Shown: positions 31,663-47,600 of the stretch, piece after piece | Numbering within the stretch: position 1 is the stretch's first letter | How the letters are laid out: each line of letters begins with the position of its first letter | DNA from: Rhododendron vialii | Lineage: Eukaryota > Streptophyta > Magnoliopsida > Ericales > Ericaceae | Assembly (NCBI RefSeq): GCF_030253575.1 | Contig: NC_080564.1 | Span: 8,414,501 to 8,478,500 of the forward strand | Length of the DNA stretch: 64,000 nucleotides | Direction of reading: 5' to 3' | Position numbers and translations under genes: made by a program | The notes under the pieces: model-generated | The model's input: the letters and a program-made list of their open reading frames with translations, nothing else | Databases searched by the model: none | Told to the model about the DNA's origin: nothing

Positions 31663-32612
31663 TTTTATGCAGAAGGGTTTTATTAGATGAAGCAGAATCT
31701 AGCAGGGCAAGTCATCACTAATCATTATGCATAATGAGAGTCAAGTTCATAGAGAATCCGTACGGAGTTTTTTTTATAAATTGGCTGTCAAGCTACCTGG
31801 AACATCTATGATCTATCCATAGTCATGATGTGGGTAAATGTCTATAAAGAGGTATTCTTTTTTTTCTCCCTCTCTCTGCCAAGCTATGATTTTAATACAA
31901 ATATATGCTTGAAACTTTTCTTTTAATCCTAGATGAAATATATAGATCTCATATTCAATGTAAGACTGCACCACATCATTTGAAACCCTAAATCAACAGA
32001 CCATACATTGAAAACTGAGGTTGTTGACGTCTCCGCTGTCACGAAATAAAAAGGAGACCTCCAATCTATCTATTTCATAAAATGGGGATATCCCCATTCT
32101 ATTTCAAGGTTGAGTCGCGAAACGTACAAACTAAGATACAGGCTTCATGAATTGAATCAAAAAGTTCTACTACCACACGTAGATCGCCAAAAAATAAAAA
32201 AACACCATCCGTGAAATTCTGAAACTTCATTAGTTTGTCAATAATTCATATCCTTACCCGGCAATGACGTCGATATGTAACCTATGAGATTCAAAATATT
32301 ATGTATCTCGGTCTATATACTCTCTCCTTGAATCTGAGATTTCAATACTTACAGTCATTCAACCTCTCTTTAGGTCACTTTTATGATGTCAATGGAATGC
32401 AATTGCATGGGATCCAAAACTATTGTTTATCCTCTCTCCTAGACCATCGTCAATTACACAATTACATTCAGGGAGTAGCAACTGAACTCAAAGCTAGAAT
32501 ACTTGCCTTGGCGTGGGCCTCCCAATATATCTAACATGCGCTGCAACTCAAAGGGGATTCCAAAAAGTTTCCGAGCTTAAGTTCCTCCCAATCAAGTTCA
32601 AAGTTTAAACAC
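31663..32612. other. Intergenic region between proline-rich gene 2 and DEG7 3' end
   Basis: The genes converge here. No further gene was recognised. A perfect 18-bp palindrome AATGGGGATATCCCCATT lies at 32081-32098. Confidence 0.5.
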
Positions 32613-35600
32613 TCATTCAATACCGCAGTCTAACGCTTTGATTGTTCTATGACGCCACATTGCAGTTTCAGGATCAAATCTGAGCTCCCACGTAGGCCAG
32701 TAATGCAAATCCTGCTTCAATGTTAGTACTCGAGGTTTCCCATTTAGGTGGACCGTCCTTACACGAACAAACTTCCCATCATCAATCTCCTGTTAATCAA
32801 AGTACACAAATCTGAGGATCCCACATTTAAATTAACCTCAGCAAGTAGCCAAGTACTAATCTGATATCTTACTTAAAAAGGTACTGTAGGAAAATGAATT
32901 TTACATGTGTATTTGTAAGTCTACTGAGAATCACAATATAATTATAGTATACATATCGCGTGACTTGAGCAGCAAATCACCCAAAATTCGAGTCAAGGTA
33001 ATAATCATAAGTAATAATCATAAGACACCATGAGATGCAAATAATTAGCTATCTTTTTTCTTGAAAAAACAGGCGATCAATTAGAAAAACCCAGCATAAG
33101 TCATGTTTACAACTGCTAAGCCTCAGTGAGACTGAGACCTGTAAATATTATAGAGGTTGACGGAAAGGGGAAAGAGGAACAGCAAGGGCAGCCCAAATTC
33201 CCATACCTTCAAACTAGTAAGTACCTCCAATATGCATGCATTATCTCATGCATTGAGACTTGCTTTTTTGGCCAACAAGATTCATGACAAAAAATCTATT
33301 TCTTAAGCGTGTCTTGAGTAAAGCCAGAGTAAACGTACCTTCGTCACATCAACGAAAGCATCTAAATCAGGAGTTGGTTTCCCATTTACTTCAACAATCC
33401 ACTGAAGAGCATATAGCCCGTATCTGTGAACCGGACTCCCATGACACCATCTGGAAATTCGATGACATAACATAAGTTCGAGAAGACAAATGTAGTCATT
33501 GGTTACAACTAACAGAAGCATATAAACATCTCTTCCTAGATTTATAAGAATAGAAGTAAAAACAAAAAGGCGGTACTCAGCTCCAGGGTTGACATTCAAT
33601 AAACGAAGAATAAAAAGTGTGGTAGTCAACATTCTAAACCTTGCTGCTTTTTTCTTTGTTTCGCATACAAGCAAGAACATCAATCTAACAAAATATGTTG
33701 TTAAGATGGAGGTGGGGTTTGAACAGTAGACATCAATGAGCTTGGAACAAGAACCCAACCACTTGGGCTAGCTTGCAAGGTCATCCTAAATCTTGCTTCG
33801 CTCTCGAACTGAATAAAGCCATGACAATATTACGACTTTATAACAAAATCCTCACCTTGCCACATATACACCATGCCCTTCTTCAGGTAGAAAGCCTAGA
33901 GCACGCACCGCTGGGTGAGGATCCTGGACAATACATCCACACCAATTTATTACTCGTGTCGAACCATTACCATCCCTCACATCTGTTCCAACAAGAAGTT
34001 CGATTTCATGTCCCTGCAAAACCATAAAGACTGTATGAAATAATTCTATACAGCTCCTTCGATATAAGCAAACGGTTCTACTGCCTCCACCCCATTTTGT
34101 GAGACATTGTTGACCACCGACAATTTAAGAAATTCTTTACCATATTACAAAGATGATAATTTATCCCACTTAATTTACTTTATTTCAAATAGGGATGAAT
34201 AGCCTTGTTCTTAAACAGATCTTTCGTGATATTAGAAAACAATTAATGGATTTTTTGGTTTATGAAACTTCAACACAGAAAGTAGAACGTAAGGAACTAT
34301 TAACAAACCGAAGAACTAATTAATATACCAGTACCATATCCTAATTACTGAATAGCTCAAATTTTAAAAAAATAAAAATAAGGGAGATTGTAAAACAAAG
34401 ACCTCAAATCAGGCAGAGTTTCTTCACTCACCTGGCGGAAAATAGTCATGTTAAGCTTTCCATCATTTTGATCACATTTTTCTAATGACTGGCAAGCATC
34501 TTCAATGTCACGAAAGCACGTGATTGGCTCTTTATTAATTGCCAAAACCATGTCACCTTGTTCTAGCAGATTATCAGCCTTTGACCCAGCCAAACAACCT
34601 TTAACACGCAATACTTGACGTCTAACTGGATCTTTCTTAACAAGAGCCTGCAACAGCCATTTAAAATCAATGTGTAATTCCAGAAACGCAAAAGTGGGCG
34701 CATTATGCCAGTTTTCCCAATGAGTATAGTTTTTAAAAACAATCAGAACGGAGTAAGAAAGTACGAGAACTACCGAGAGATGATAACATGATATTATGAT
34801 AATTTTATAGCAATAAGTGGAGGATAAAGTGTAGCACCTTCCCCTTTTTTCCCCCCATTTTTACCTTCTGGTGTTGGGAAAATACCATCTGACGATTCTC
34901 ACCAAATCATCATTCTTTCCAGTTACACATTTCAGTAGCATACAGCAAGCAACACAAACATCTAATAACTAAATTTGGGTTATTTAAACATGTGGTCTGT
35001 AGCAAAGTTTTCAAAGGCGTTATTGAGGTGCGCCCAGGGCGTCGGGGCGTAGCCAAAACACCTCAGGGCTTTGAAATTTGGACTTTGAACAAACTAGGCG
35101 TACGCCTAGTTTCTTAAGGCGCACAGACTCCGTAGTGCACAGACAATCAACCAGTTCGAACCTTCGTCAGCATGTCAAACTGAGCAATCAAGGAACTTTC
35201 TTAAATAGAGCCATCGAGTATATTCAGTTCAATGAAAATTACAATCGCATAGCCAAGAGGCCTTTGCCCCAACGGCATCACGGATGCACTTGGGTGCCAT
35301 GAGAAAGGAGGCCAGGAGTTCAACTCCTCTTTCAAGGCGTTAATCTAACTATTCTAACAAAAATGACTTTCGCCCATCAAAAAAAAAAAAAAGGGAAAAG
35401 AAAATCACAATCAAATAGGCAATTGTTTTGTGGTTGGATGCATTTTATTTCCTGTACCAAAATATGTGCACATACCAGACATGCATAGGGTTCTCTTGCA
35501 TCAACAATTCCTCGAAAAGAAGCGAGGAAATGGATTTACCATATGGCATGCATATAAGAAAACAAGAGAATAGGCGTCCATGGTAATATGTATATATATG

Positions 35601-38600
35601 GCAAGCATAAAACAGAACATTCAAATCGGGAATAAAGTGTACCTGGACCCATTTGTCACTGAGTCCAAAGCTACGGGCCTTGGAAAGCAATGTAGGATAA
35701 AGTTCAACCTCTAAGATCCTGACAAGTGGCATTGGCCTTTTAATACCATTTATGAGAAGATTCGGTCCATTTGCACCAGATATGATTTTGTCGAGGACTT
35801 GGCTGATTATATAAACAGGAATACCACGGACAAATTGATGATCTTCTGATGAACTACCACTGTATTTCAGCTGTAATTGGGACTGGAAGTATCAGGCACA
35901 AGTTCGCTAAAATTAAGCAGGCCACTAAAAAATTTATAATGAGAACAGGACAAACCTGAGTCGAAAAGCTTCCCCAAATAGCCTGGACCCTTCCATGCTC
36001 ATCAGTTAGCACACCCGAAAATGTGCTACCAAAGTCTGAAAGTCAAGTGAGATAATATTATGACTTTTAATGGGGAAGAGGAGGAAACGAAGGACACGAA
36101 AAAAATTAAAGTAAAGATTCCAAGTTACCAGTATCAAGCTCAATGACTTCCATGTTAGTTGCTCTGTAACGTGGGCAATCAGCAGAACCAATATTCAAAG
36201 AAGCATGTGGGTTGGTGACAACAGATTTCCTTGACGTAGCTTGCAGGCTCCTGCTTAATCCCACAAGATAAACTGCATCTCCACGACGGAGTGGAGGTTC
36301 TGTCACAGAACTTACAATTAATCACTATTTCACAGAGACTTTTTTTCTAATGAACTTAAATATAACACCTCATCAGTGCACTTTGTAGCATACAATGAAA
36401 ATCGTAAGCAAATTAACAGAATTAATCCAAGTTTATCTTTCTTCCTATTAGTCTATTACAATTAAAGTAGCAGAGTGAAAACTCATCACGGAACTGTTGC
36501 ATCCCATTCCCCAAGGTGATCGACCAGGAGTCTATGAAGGTGGTGACTATGTCTACATCCAAAAATGTGACAACCTCATTTTACACCTGCAGAGATGTGC
36601 TAGCTATGCTACAACTCCTAAGATTCCTGTTTATGTAAGCCTATATCCTGAAAACCCTAACCCAAGAAATGCACCCCCTCTTTCCTCAGGCTCTAGAATT
36701 CACATCAAACCCCTTGACCTCCTCTCAGCTCCACCTTCCCCCTCTTATTTTTCTGGCATCAAACCGCGCGAGACCTTAGTTTACCTCGGACCTTCTGAGA
36801 AAACTCTGTTAAGGACTCCAGAAGCCTCTATAAAATGAAGGCAAACCAAACTCATGCCCCGTTGATAGTGTATCTTTGAACTTCCCTGGATCCCTCCACG
36901 AGCTAAACTCGTACCCGCACCCTTGTAAAGAAATCAGAGGTCTCCTATCTGTATTGTAAAGAAAAGTCATCTCCTTTTTCATTCTCTCAATTTTTTTACA
37001 AATGCAATTGTATACATACATATCTGTGTGTTAAAGGGCGTACAACCCGTGCACCAAAACAACAGACTATCAACTATACATCAGAATCCAATTCAAAGCC
37101 ATATACAAAAACCAAACATTGGTTGAACGACTGGTTAACCGAGGCCGAAAACCAACTGTACAGTAATTCCACAATACACTCATCAGTCTAAATTAGTCTT
37201 TCATTTCCTGAAAAAATTCTTCTACTATGCCCATGCAAACAATTCACATTGAAGCTAAATGCGCCAAACACCAAGAGGCTATATCGTAATGTCGTATCTT
37301 GAATAGGGTACCAAACACATCGTAGTTCCCAACTTCCCATTCTTGCTCAAATTATCAGGCTTTTTACGTTTGTGCCTTTCAAAACCCTTGGTCTAAATTG
37401 TTCAGGCATGTGTACTCCAAAAAAAAAAAAAAAAACATAAATGGAAAAGGGCCTACCAGGAAGAAGTTCAGCAGCACGGACCACTGAAGCACCAACAGCT
37501 CCCAAAGCAGAAGGTTCATATGCAACAATAGCATAATTATGCACGGGATGAAGGAAAACCACCTGCAGTGGAAGTTAGAAGTTAAAACACAACAGCTGAC
37601 AAGAGTCATCGGCATTGAACAAAATTAAAATTTTTACCTCCCCAGGGATTTCGATTGGGAAGGCAGCAAAAGAAAGCATAATGTCCGATACGGCTATCGC
37701 GACTGTGTTTTTGTCAACCACCACCAATCCCATATTGTGAGAATGATATATAATAACACCAGTTCCAAAAAAATGCTGCGAGTGCACACCATCAAGCATG
37801 CATGATGGTGGTACATGAACCTGCAAGTTTTCACATTAGGAGAACTACTACTCATGAGTCATACGAATCAGAGAAAGAATGACATCCATCCACCATAACA
37901 TTGTCAATCACTCTGCTTTTGCCTTTTTGGTATGGCTGTAAGATATGTAATCATTACAAGCTAAAAAATAGAACAAAACATGGGATGAAAGCGTATCACA
38001 AAAAACACAGTAATGTTCATGCCAATTCTCGAAACCAATTGCGGAAATAGTTTACGGAAACTTCAAACAGGATACAGTAAGTTCCCGGTGTCTATTATGA
38101 TCAATTCACAATATTCAAAATCCATGAAGTAAATTAAAACATTGTGCAACATGACATATATTACAAAAATCTCTGCGGATTTCAAAATACTTTAATGAAA
38201 CCTCATTATTATCTGGTATAGTACATTTTACAAGTCCAAGCCACACCGGGCAAAATACAGTACCTGTGGAAACAAAGGAGCGTACCTAGTTTCTAGGTCC
38301 CTTTTACATACTCAATGCATGACAAAAGCAATTATTGCCAAAAACCATCATTGTCACCTCATGCAGCATGTCATGGTAGGGAAATCAAAGACTTGTGAAC
38401 AAAAGAGGTCAGAAATGTGTTGCACTTCCGTAACAAGATTAAAGCAGACCCTTTAGAAAATTCATAACACAGATTACTTCCTGCAAGATTGTTTGAAGTC
38501 TGCCACTTCATCTGCCTAATAACTAGTACTGCCGCAATAGCCTTCTGGACTTTAGCCTTCCTTTCATAATATTTTGATGCCCAATTTCACAGCTATATCA

Positions 38601-41600
38601 TCCAGCCATGCTGGATATTATCCAGCAACAAAATAATTGCACTGAATTTCAGTACTATACTTTGATTATTGACAACAAGAAGTGATGATTAACGATGATT
38701 AATTCTACCGCTAAGCACTTAGATTGAACGAACAGAACAAACGGCAACAAATCAAGGCAGCAGATATGCAGATGAAGCATCATACGGATCCTCGATAACG
38801 TACCTCAAACATCACTAGAGTAGGCTCTATGACACGCTCAGCTACAGAAGAACTAGCGGCTGCAGCTGCTGCACCTTGATAATCTCTCAGAAGATCATTT
38901 TCTGAGCTAGTCGAGTCATCCAACTTCTCTTCTCTAGGTTCATGTAAAGAACAGTTGGCAACAAGGCTATCAGCAGATGAATCCTCTTCTACTCGCCGTT
39001 TCTTAGCTCCAACATCCGAATCATCGCGAGAATTTGTTCCTTCTCCAACGCGTTCAGAACTAGTGTCCATGCTGGAAACACCATCAACCAATCCCTGGTT
39101 GATATCTTGATGCATATCCACCATTAGACTAGTCTCGCTAGTATCTAACTGAATGTTACTGTTTGCGAAACCTTGTTCAAGATTATTCATGCAAGAGGAC
39201 AAGAGTGGAGACTCAGGTGGCAAAGCAGATTTTATCGTCCATAGACCAGTACTGTCATAGCGAGTGTAAATCTGAGGAGGGGCATACCATTCATGGCGAT
39301 CAATTGTGACAAGGACAGACTGCAACAAAAGAAGTAGCATAAATACATTTCCAACTCATAAGAACGATGGAGAAACGCATACTGCACAAGAAAACATACC
39401 TATATATGAAGCATAAATGTGCTTACACTCGTTGCACACCAATGTTCACATTTTTATGGGCACATTCGTTCCTATATGTACACATACCCAGGGATCATAT
39501 TAATACTAGTATACTACTGTTGCTTTGGCTTTATCCTGTCAGTGGCACACTACTATATATGCATCTTGGTAATACAGGCTACATCAACGAAAACGAGTAT
39601 ACAGCTAGAGATACAGATTTGAGACTAACATTTAAGTCAACTTGGCTACACAAAACCGAGCTCCTGCAAACTCAACGACACGAATCAATCAAAGGTTTCT
39701 TGTACCCAAAACACACATTCCGAATATTTACTACGAATATGGCAAGAAAGGTACAAAGAATATCTTTAAAAGTACGCATCTTCAAATTCATCCCTATCTT
39801 GAAACAAAAGCTCCTGAGAGCTACGCATTAAGATCATTTGAAGAGAAGGAACCCATTCGCTTCAGGTTATTACTGCTCCCAAGAAAATTCAAGATGTGCC
39901 ACCTAGGCATACTAACAGATTACTTTTCTTTAGATGGGGTTCTAACAAAGTAATTGAACATGGAAAATTGTTTAAGTTTCATCAGGACTACATAAATATG
40001 TAAAGTTTCATCAGAGCTTTACAACTCATGAAAGTTGAATGCTTTAATGTGATGGATATCAGAAATGCGAATCCAGTGAATCCCTAGAGTCACAGCCAAG
40101 ACCACACATTAAAATTATGCTGTCAATCAAAACGCTCAACATTAGAGTGAGCCCCCTTGTCTTCATTAAGTACCATTAGAATGACACTGTCTAACGCTAT
40201 CCCCGGTTTTGAACAGACAGACTTATCCCAAAACTGAGACTAACTTATGGCAGCAGCAGATCTCCATAGCATTTCCAGGTCCAGTGAAGTTCAACAATTT
40301 CCTTTATTGTGCAGTAGTAGGAGTGTAGGACAAAAAACTGAACATAAAACAACAATCAAGGCTCAGCATTTTGTTACCTGAAGAAGCTAGTGACAGTCAT
40401 CATGACTAAAAGAGGCAAACTATGACCACAAAGTTTTGGGGACTTAACAGACACAAGCTTCAAAAATACCATCCCTGTGTTGGCCATCTCTTCAAGGTTT
40501 TACTCAAACAGGCTTGGCTGCACACCAAGGAAAAGGACATACCACATGGCTCATAAAAGGCCATATCCTCTAGGATTCTACTATAGCAAATGCATAGCAT
40601 CAGCAAACAAGACAAAAAAGGAAAAGAAATGGAACATCATAAAACTAATTTACGTAACTTTTGCCCCTTTGACATACTAGCGCTGGACACCTGCTCAACA
40701 TCAATCGTCATATTAGTTGAAATTAATCGTCAATAGCTTTAGAGAAAAGTATCACACACATGATTATATTATCAGATTATGATCATAAATTATAATCATG
40801 TGATCACAATTATCAAGTTATCTGCAATATTATGATCATATGCATTATCTTTGTATATCAAAATTGTTACCCTCATCAAGAGAGGATTTAAAGTGCTACT
40901 CAATATAAATAGTACAAAAAAGAAAAAAAGCTTATGAAGCAAAAAACATTTCAAAACGTGATGACGGCAACTGACGATGGTAGTTGATGAGGTTAATGAT
41001 TTTGATATACAAAGATATTACTACATATCAACATAGTATTGCGAATAAATAGATAATTGTGATCACATGATTATAATCATAATCTGATAGTATAATCATG
41101 TGTGTGATACTTATTCTCTAAAACTATTGACGACTAATTTCAACTAATATGACGATTGATATTGAGCAAGTGCTTTGCGCTAGTAAGATAAAACATGAAT
41201 CTGTGTGCATAATACTAAAGGGAGAGAACCATTTTCCATGGAACAGCCATAAAGCAAATTTCCACTTAAATTCATTTATAATCATAAACATAAAGATTTT
41301 TCAACTGAGCTTTTTAATAATTTTGTATCATAATTTTCCAATAGTCGCTAATAAAATTTCTAGGAGTCCGTTTTTATCATATCGTAGTGGCCCTTGAATA
41401 TTATCTTCAAGGGTGGGTCCCACTTGCTCTTATTAAATGCCACGGGTCCCACTTCTAAAATTTAGGTTTAGTATTTATTGTTGACTTGTGGGTCCCACAA
41501 TAATAAATTGTTAGGTCAATGAAATTTGTCATTTGGAAGTAAGCTGGTGGAGGAACTCTTTTATAATAGTAGGTAGATGATCAAGCCTCTATAGTTTAGT

Positions 41601-44600
41601 AATCAAGTACAAAACATGACAAACGTTCTTAGCTAAGTGATATCCTTCATTTGAACAACACACACCAGGAAGTCTGTCAAATGATCTTACAGGAAAATAG
41701 GAAAAAATAGTACCTTTTTACGATGACGATCCATGTAGCTTATATACTCCAAAGGCACTCGAGAACCCCTAGCCAGCTTAGAGAGAACAGAAATTAGGTC
41801 TTCTAGTCCTAATATTGCCTCACCTCCAAACTTTTTAATAATGGCATGACGGGGAACTCCAGCTCTAAAAAGCATATATCTGCAATTGGTAAGTAGACTA
41901 TTCCCAGTGAGATATTGTAGCAGAAAATTCATGCTCTCAGTATCAAATAGTTTAAAACCCGAACGTTTAACTGCTACAAACACAATATAAAGCAATTTGC
42001 GAAAGAGTAACTGCAAGTTTTGACATTCACATCGTAAGAGAACAGTAAACATACCCTGGTTCTGCAACATAAACAAGGCCACAATTGAAGCGAAAATTTC
42101 TAGCCTATCACCCAAAGAAACAGAATAGCGTAAGAAGGAGAAAGAGGACAAGTAAGACAGTCATAATAATAAGAACAGCATGACAACAAATGATCTTCAC
42201 GGCAAAAAAATATACCTAAAATAATAAAATCAATCAACAGCTCAGAATCAAATTAAAGTTCGTCATTTTCTAGCATCAAACAAGAAAATGTCAACATAGA
42301 TAGGGGAAAATAAGATCCCAGAATGTATCATAAAATTAGTCCCCTTAGAGAAGCGGGAGGAACTTCCCACTCCCTTTGGGAATTTGGGCATACCAAAAGC
42401 TTAAGTCAATAAGTTTGCATGGGTCTTTTTGCAGAAAAAAAGAGATGGTTTTCTCGCTAAATCATTCATGCCTTGATAAATAACTGACTTAAAGCACAAT
42501 ATGACCCAGTTCATATTAGTAATGGCAGTTCATAAAAATGAATGGAAGGGATGAAACATATATCTTTGCAATACATGGAAAGAGAAGGAATAGGTACTTC
42601 TAAAGACTACGCAATTCTGGAAGTTAGAAAAGCATTCAAAACGATAGTCTCACAAAAGCTTAAACACCTGCGGGCATAAAAAGGAGATTTCAGGATTTAT
42701 CCTAAATCATGGCCCATGTGCCATTGACCTGTCGGAATTCAAGATCATATACACTACCACAATTTCTAAATTTTTGTTTCAGATGTCCCCACGTTTCAAG
42801 GTTTGACGGTGTCCATGAATATGTAGTATACATAATACAATATGAGTACATGAAATACGATAAAGACTACGGTGCAAAGTAAGTCGAAAAAAACAACATT
42901 AAGAAAGTTCAGCTTCCACATTTTTCCATTTCTCTCTGGAGCAAACTTATTTAGATTTCAGGTACACCCGATCCAACAACTTGAGGAAAAAACACCGCGG
43001 ATGAATTATAAAGTATAACTTGTTTTCTTCCACTGAACTCTTGGGTGAAAAAACACGAGTCCACGACATGTGGGCTTGCTCGTTTTGCAACCCCTTGAAA
43101 ACAAGGCAGTAGTTTGTAATAATATTCAAGAGTATTTGAAGTAACAAACAATTTGTAGCTTCCTCATTTCTTAGACATGCCCATTAGGTGAGCAGCCAAT
43201 AGAAAAGACAGCCAAAACCATACTCACTTCAACTTCCCAACATTTCAATAGCCTAATTCTACTCCCATATCTAAAGATTTCTGGCATAGGTTCTTAGGTA
43301 TGTTTTAGATTGTGTCAAGTCAGATGAAATGCACGACTCATACTAAAAAATGAAACTTTCTGAAATTAGAAGTAAACATTACTGATATAAAGAAGCCAAC
43401 TCCAACCAACCTGTTGGTATGAAAGGGGGTGGATCACTGCACCACTTACTTCCAAGAAGTGGTCTGGAGTTATTGAGTGTAGATCCTGAACCTGAAGAGC
43501 ATCAGCAGAGCAGGTTAGATAGCACCAATACCGAATGACTTGACAATCACAGCAAGGAATGTAAATATCCCAAGATACACTGGAGTTCCGAGCAGTGGCA
43601 CAAAATATCGTAAATCAAGTTAGTCATCGCTTGTGTTCTAGCACAAAAATTGTACTTACACCTAAATGATAACTGGGAGATTCAGGAACCTCAGTTACAA
43701 CCAAGAACTCTAGGAGTGATCAATAAGCACGCATAGAAAGGAATAGAAGTAAGTTGTGCTAATACTCATAGCCTTTAAAGATAGAAAAGGCACAAACCAT
43801 ACAAATGATGGCAATGAATCCCATATGTATTATCCAATTCCGTGGATATTAGTGATAAAAGAGTTGTGCATGAGGTTGAGGAAGAAACATTGAGAATTCA
43901 ACCAAGCTTCTCCGGTCCATTATCTCAATATCTTAGTTACTTGATTTTTCAGCAAGTCAGACATTTCATCGAAGAGTGCAAGAGGTAGTGCAACAAAAAT
44001 TCCAAGCAATTACTCAAGTAAAACCACCTCTAGCCCAAAAAACTCAACTAGAACATCTCAAAGACAAATTCTATAAAGAAAAATATTGGTGTATTACAAG
44101 TGTGTCACATTAATACCATGACGTATATTGCCACAAAAATGTCAACCAATAGCTTAAAAATTTAGCACCGTAAAACAAATCAACCAGCACGTTGAGGTTC
44201 CATAAAAAGTGTTTTTAGAAAGGTTGAGCTTTATAGCATCTTAAATCCCTGGCAAACCTGTGAACACCTTCACATTGTCACTTGATGTCCACATACCCAC
44301 AGAAACACATGTCCTGCTTTTCTGGGAATATCGTGCTATGTTTAAGGCCATTTTGTTAGCCAAATTGGTTTACCAGACAACTAGTTAACTAATCCAACAA
44401 TGATAGTGCATTCATTGACAAATCAAAGACACACACCAGAAATAGCTCAACCATCACTGGGAAAATCTCCGTGATCCAGAATTAAAAGAAAGAATGCATT
44501 TGCATTCATGACGGGATACAAAATACTGTCATCGACTGAATGGATAACCTACTGACATACAAATCTCTACAATGTCCTTCACCAACTATGTGGAGCATGC

Positions 44601-47600
44601 CAAACAACGGAAAGCAATTGCATATGCCTCAATCAACAGCAACTTATCACATCCGCCTAAATGAAACAACTATGGCACTCTGCCATAGAAAACCATTAAC
44701 AAATACTGTACGAAAGCAAGGCATAAAATGCACAACGGCAAATCTGACCATCAAGTCCACAGTCAATGGCGTGCCACCCCTTTCAATTTGTAATTCAATC
44801 TTCCGGCCCACACTGTCATCAAGCAATGTTTCCAATTTCAGGAACTGAGTATTAACCTGCAGTAAGGATTTTGATACATCAAAGACATCTCATGCAGATC
44901 ACATTCCGGCATTTCAACATGAAAAGTACAGCCAAAATCCAAAATCAAGAGATCAGCATGAACTGGTTACTAGGCAATTTAAAAAGGTTACCTGAGTCTC
45001 GTCCTGGAATGACACAAATGCAAAATAAAGAAAGAAATTCACGAAATTAAATATACAAAAAGTCAGCTTCAATTCACTTCCACGAATTACTTTCACCTCA
45101 TAATGACAAAGTCCAAACAAACTAGAAGTTTCAACAAAAAAATTCATGTTATAGTTTAAAATATCACTCACATCAGCGTAAAAAGTCTGACCAGGTAGAT
45201 CAGGAAAATTGCAGACTCACAATTTCAGTAAACAATGGAAAGATTAACAATTTTACTCTTTTCTTGGCAATCCTAGTGGAGAAATAAGGAAAAAAAGACA
45301 AAAGTGTTATGCTAAAAAGTCTGAATCCCAGTGACAACATCAGACACGGAATTTTATTTTGTCATGGAAGTTTCACAACTTCCAGTTATCCTTTGGAAAT
45401 CCCAGCTTGCAACTATGAAGCTTAGTGTCACCGCATATTTATTGAACAAATCTGAATCTGAATCCCAGAGCACAATTCCGACTTCGGATCTACCCAAATT
45501 AACATATATTCTATGTGCAAATAATAAGATCTCTTCAAATGAGCTAGAAAATTAAAAACGTTGAAGGAAAAAGGCATGAGAAAGGAGAATAAGTTAATAT
45601 TAGTCAACTTTTCGCTAAAAATAGCAAAGACAACTGATGGAGAAAACAACAGATAACCAAAGGGATTGGATACGTATGGACACAGAGGATGAAACGCTTA
45701 CGTTCCCATTTACACGAACAAGTACATCCCCAGGCTCCAAAAGGTTGTGAGCTGGGCCACCTGGCACCTGAAGAGGTCCAGATTGATGGCAGACATTACA
45801 GAGAAGACAAAACTCTACAATTAATTACAATATAATGAAGAAAGTGTACTCACCACGGAATCAACGACAAGCATTCCAGTTTCATCAAGTGGAGATGCAT
45901 GGCGCACCATCTAATCCAGTGACAAAAAAACACTCATTAAAGGGGCAAAAAAAATTCAAATTATTATTTTGTCCCACAAAAATGCAGGCCTTTACACAGA
46001 CCTAAGTACCTGTTCTGTGTCACTTTGGAGACCAAGGCGACGTGTCTCATCAAATCCTTTGTGGAGGAATGTCACCTACATCATCAATTATAAGAGCTAA
46101 AATCTACTGCACCAGATCTTGAATCCCAGATATGCCACACATGCACAAATATGCAGCAGTATGATCTTATCTGCAAGAACTCTCTCTCTATGGGCCAACA
46201 GGTGTAATGGGCTATGTCCCAATAGGTGTGATTGGGCTTTGTCCCATCTGGATGTACTTTCCAACCTTGGTTGGAATCCCCCTTTCCCTTAATAAAATGT
46301 TACTTTTGCCGATCAAAAAATATAACTCTCTCTCTCTGTGGAGGCCGATCAAAAAAAAAAAAACTCTCTATGGAGACAGATCTTATTGACAAGCTTTTGT
46401 TTGTTTTGGAAAGGGGGGAGGAGGAGGAGGATAAGTAATTCATAGCTTGAGATCAATAAGATGCAAATAAAACTCATGAACATTGCCAGCGTGGTTACAT
46501 GACCTCGTGACTAAGGTAAAAACATGACAATTGAGACCATAGACGCAAGAAGCGATCACTAAATAATAGCACCCATATCCAACTAGATTATGAAACCATG
46601 CAAAAAAATGCAATTACATAATTTACACCAGTCTGAGTTGAGAAATTATTGCTTTTACAGCAATAATTTGAAAAACAACGAGTTTAACATATATTGTCAG
46701 ATGGAAACAAATTGCCCTCCAGAACATGCAAGATATATTTGAAAAACAACGAGTTTAACATAAAGAGACGACTAAGGCATTCTACAAACAAGTGAAGCCC
46801 AACCAATCCACCCAAGAAGGATGGAATTCAAAGAGATGTAACACCCAAATGCAAAGAACAAATACTCACAGGCAATCAAGCCTTCATCTCCAAGTTTCCA
46901 ACCATGAACTACACATTTACCATGAACTAAATACTTCACAAGTGACTGCCCATAAATTAATAACAGGCAACTGATATTCAACATGAAAAGAAAACAGAAT
47001 CTTTGAACCTGTAACCATTATACAAGGATATTACTCGCATAACAGCCAAGAAGTATAATGATCGACATTAAAGAAGTGACCAAGGGTACCATTACATGAT
47101 ATACTTTTAACACAGATTAAAATCATGAAAGGATGCATAAATAATAGGTTGTTTCAGTATTGTTCTGATAAAAAGAATATGAATATCTACTACAGCATAT
47201 TTAATGCGAGGGGCATCAGGTTGATGTAGAGCTTCATAATCAATTTCCAGAAAGGAATAAGAGTACAATGACGTAAATAGAAAATAACAGGAAGCATGGA
47301 AATATTCCTAATTATTCACTTCTTTAAGCGGATTAGATTACGACTCACAAGTTCAGAAGTGCAAGTTGGATGATGCTCAACCAAAATTAATGCTTAAAAG
47401 AACTGAAAACAATGAGTTTATAGCTCCACAATACTCGCAAAGTCAAGGAAAACGGCATAACGAGTATGATAAAATGGAAAAATGTTGCCAAACCAAACTA
47501 GAAGCATGTAGGAATTAGATTGTTACACCAAACTACTATTGCTCGCAAGAAAACAATTTGACCAATAATAGCCTCAAGCCTAAGAGAAATATAATTTCAG

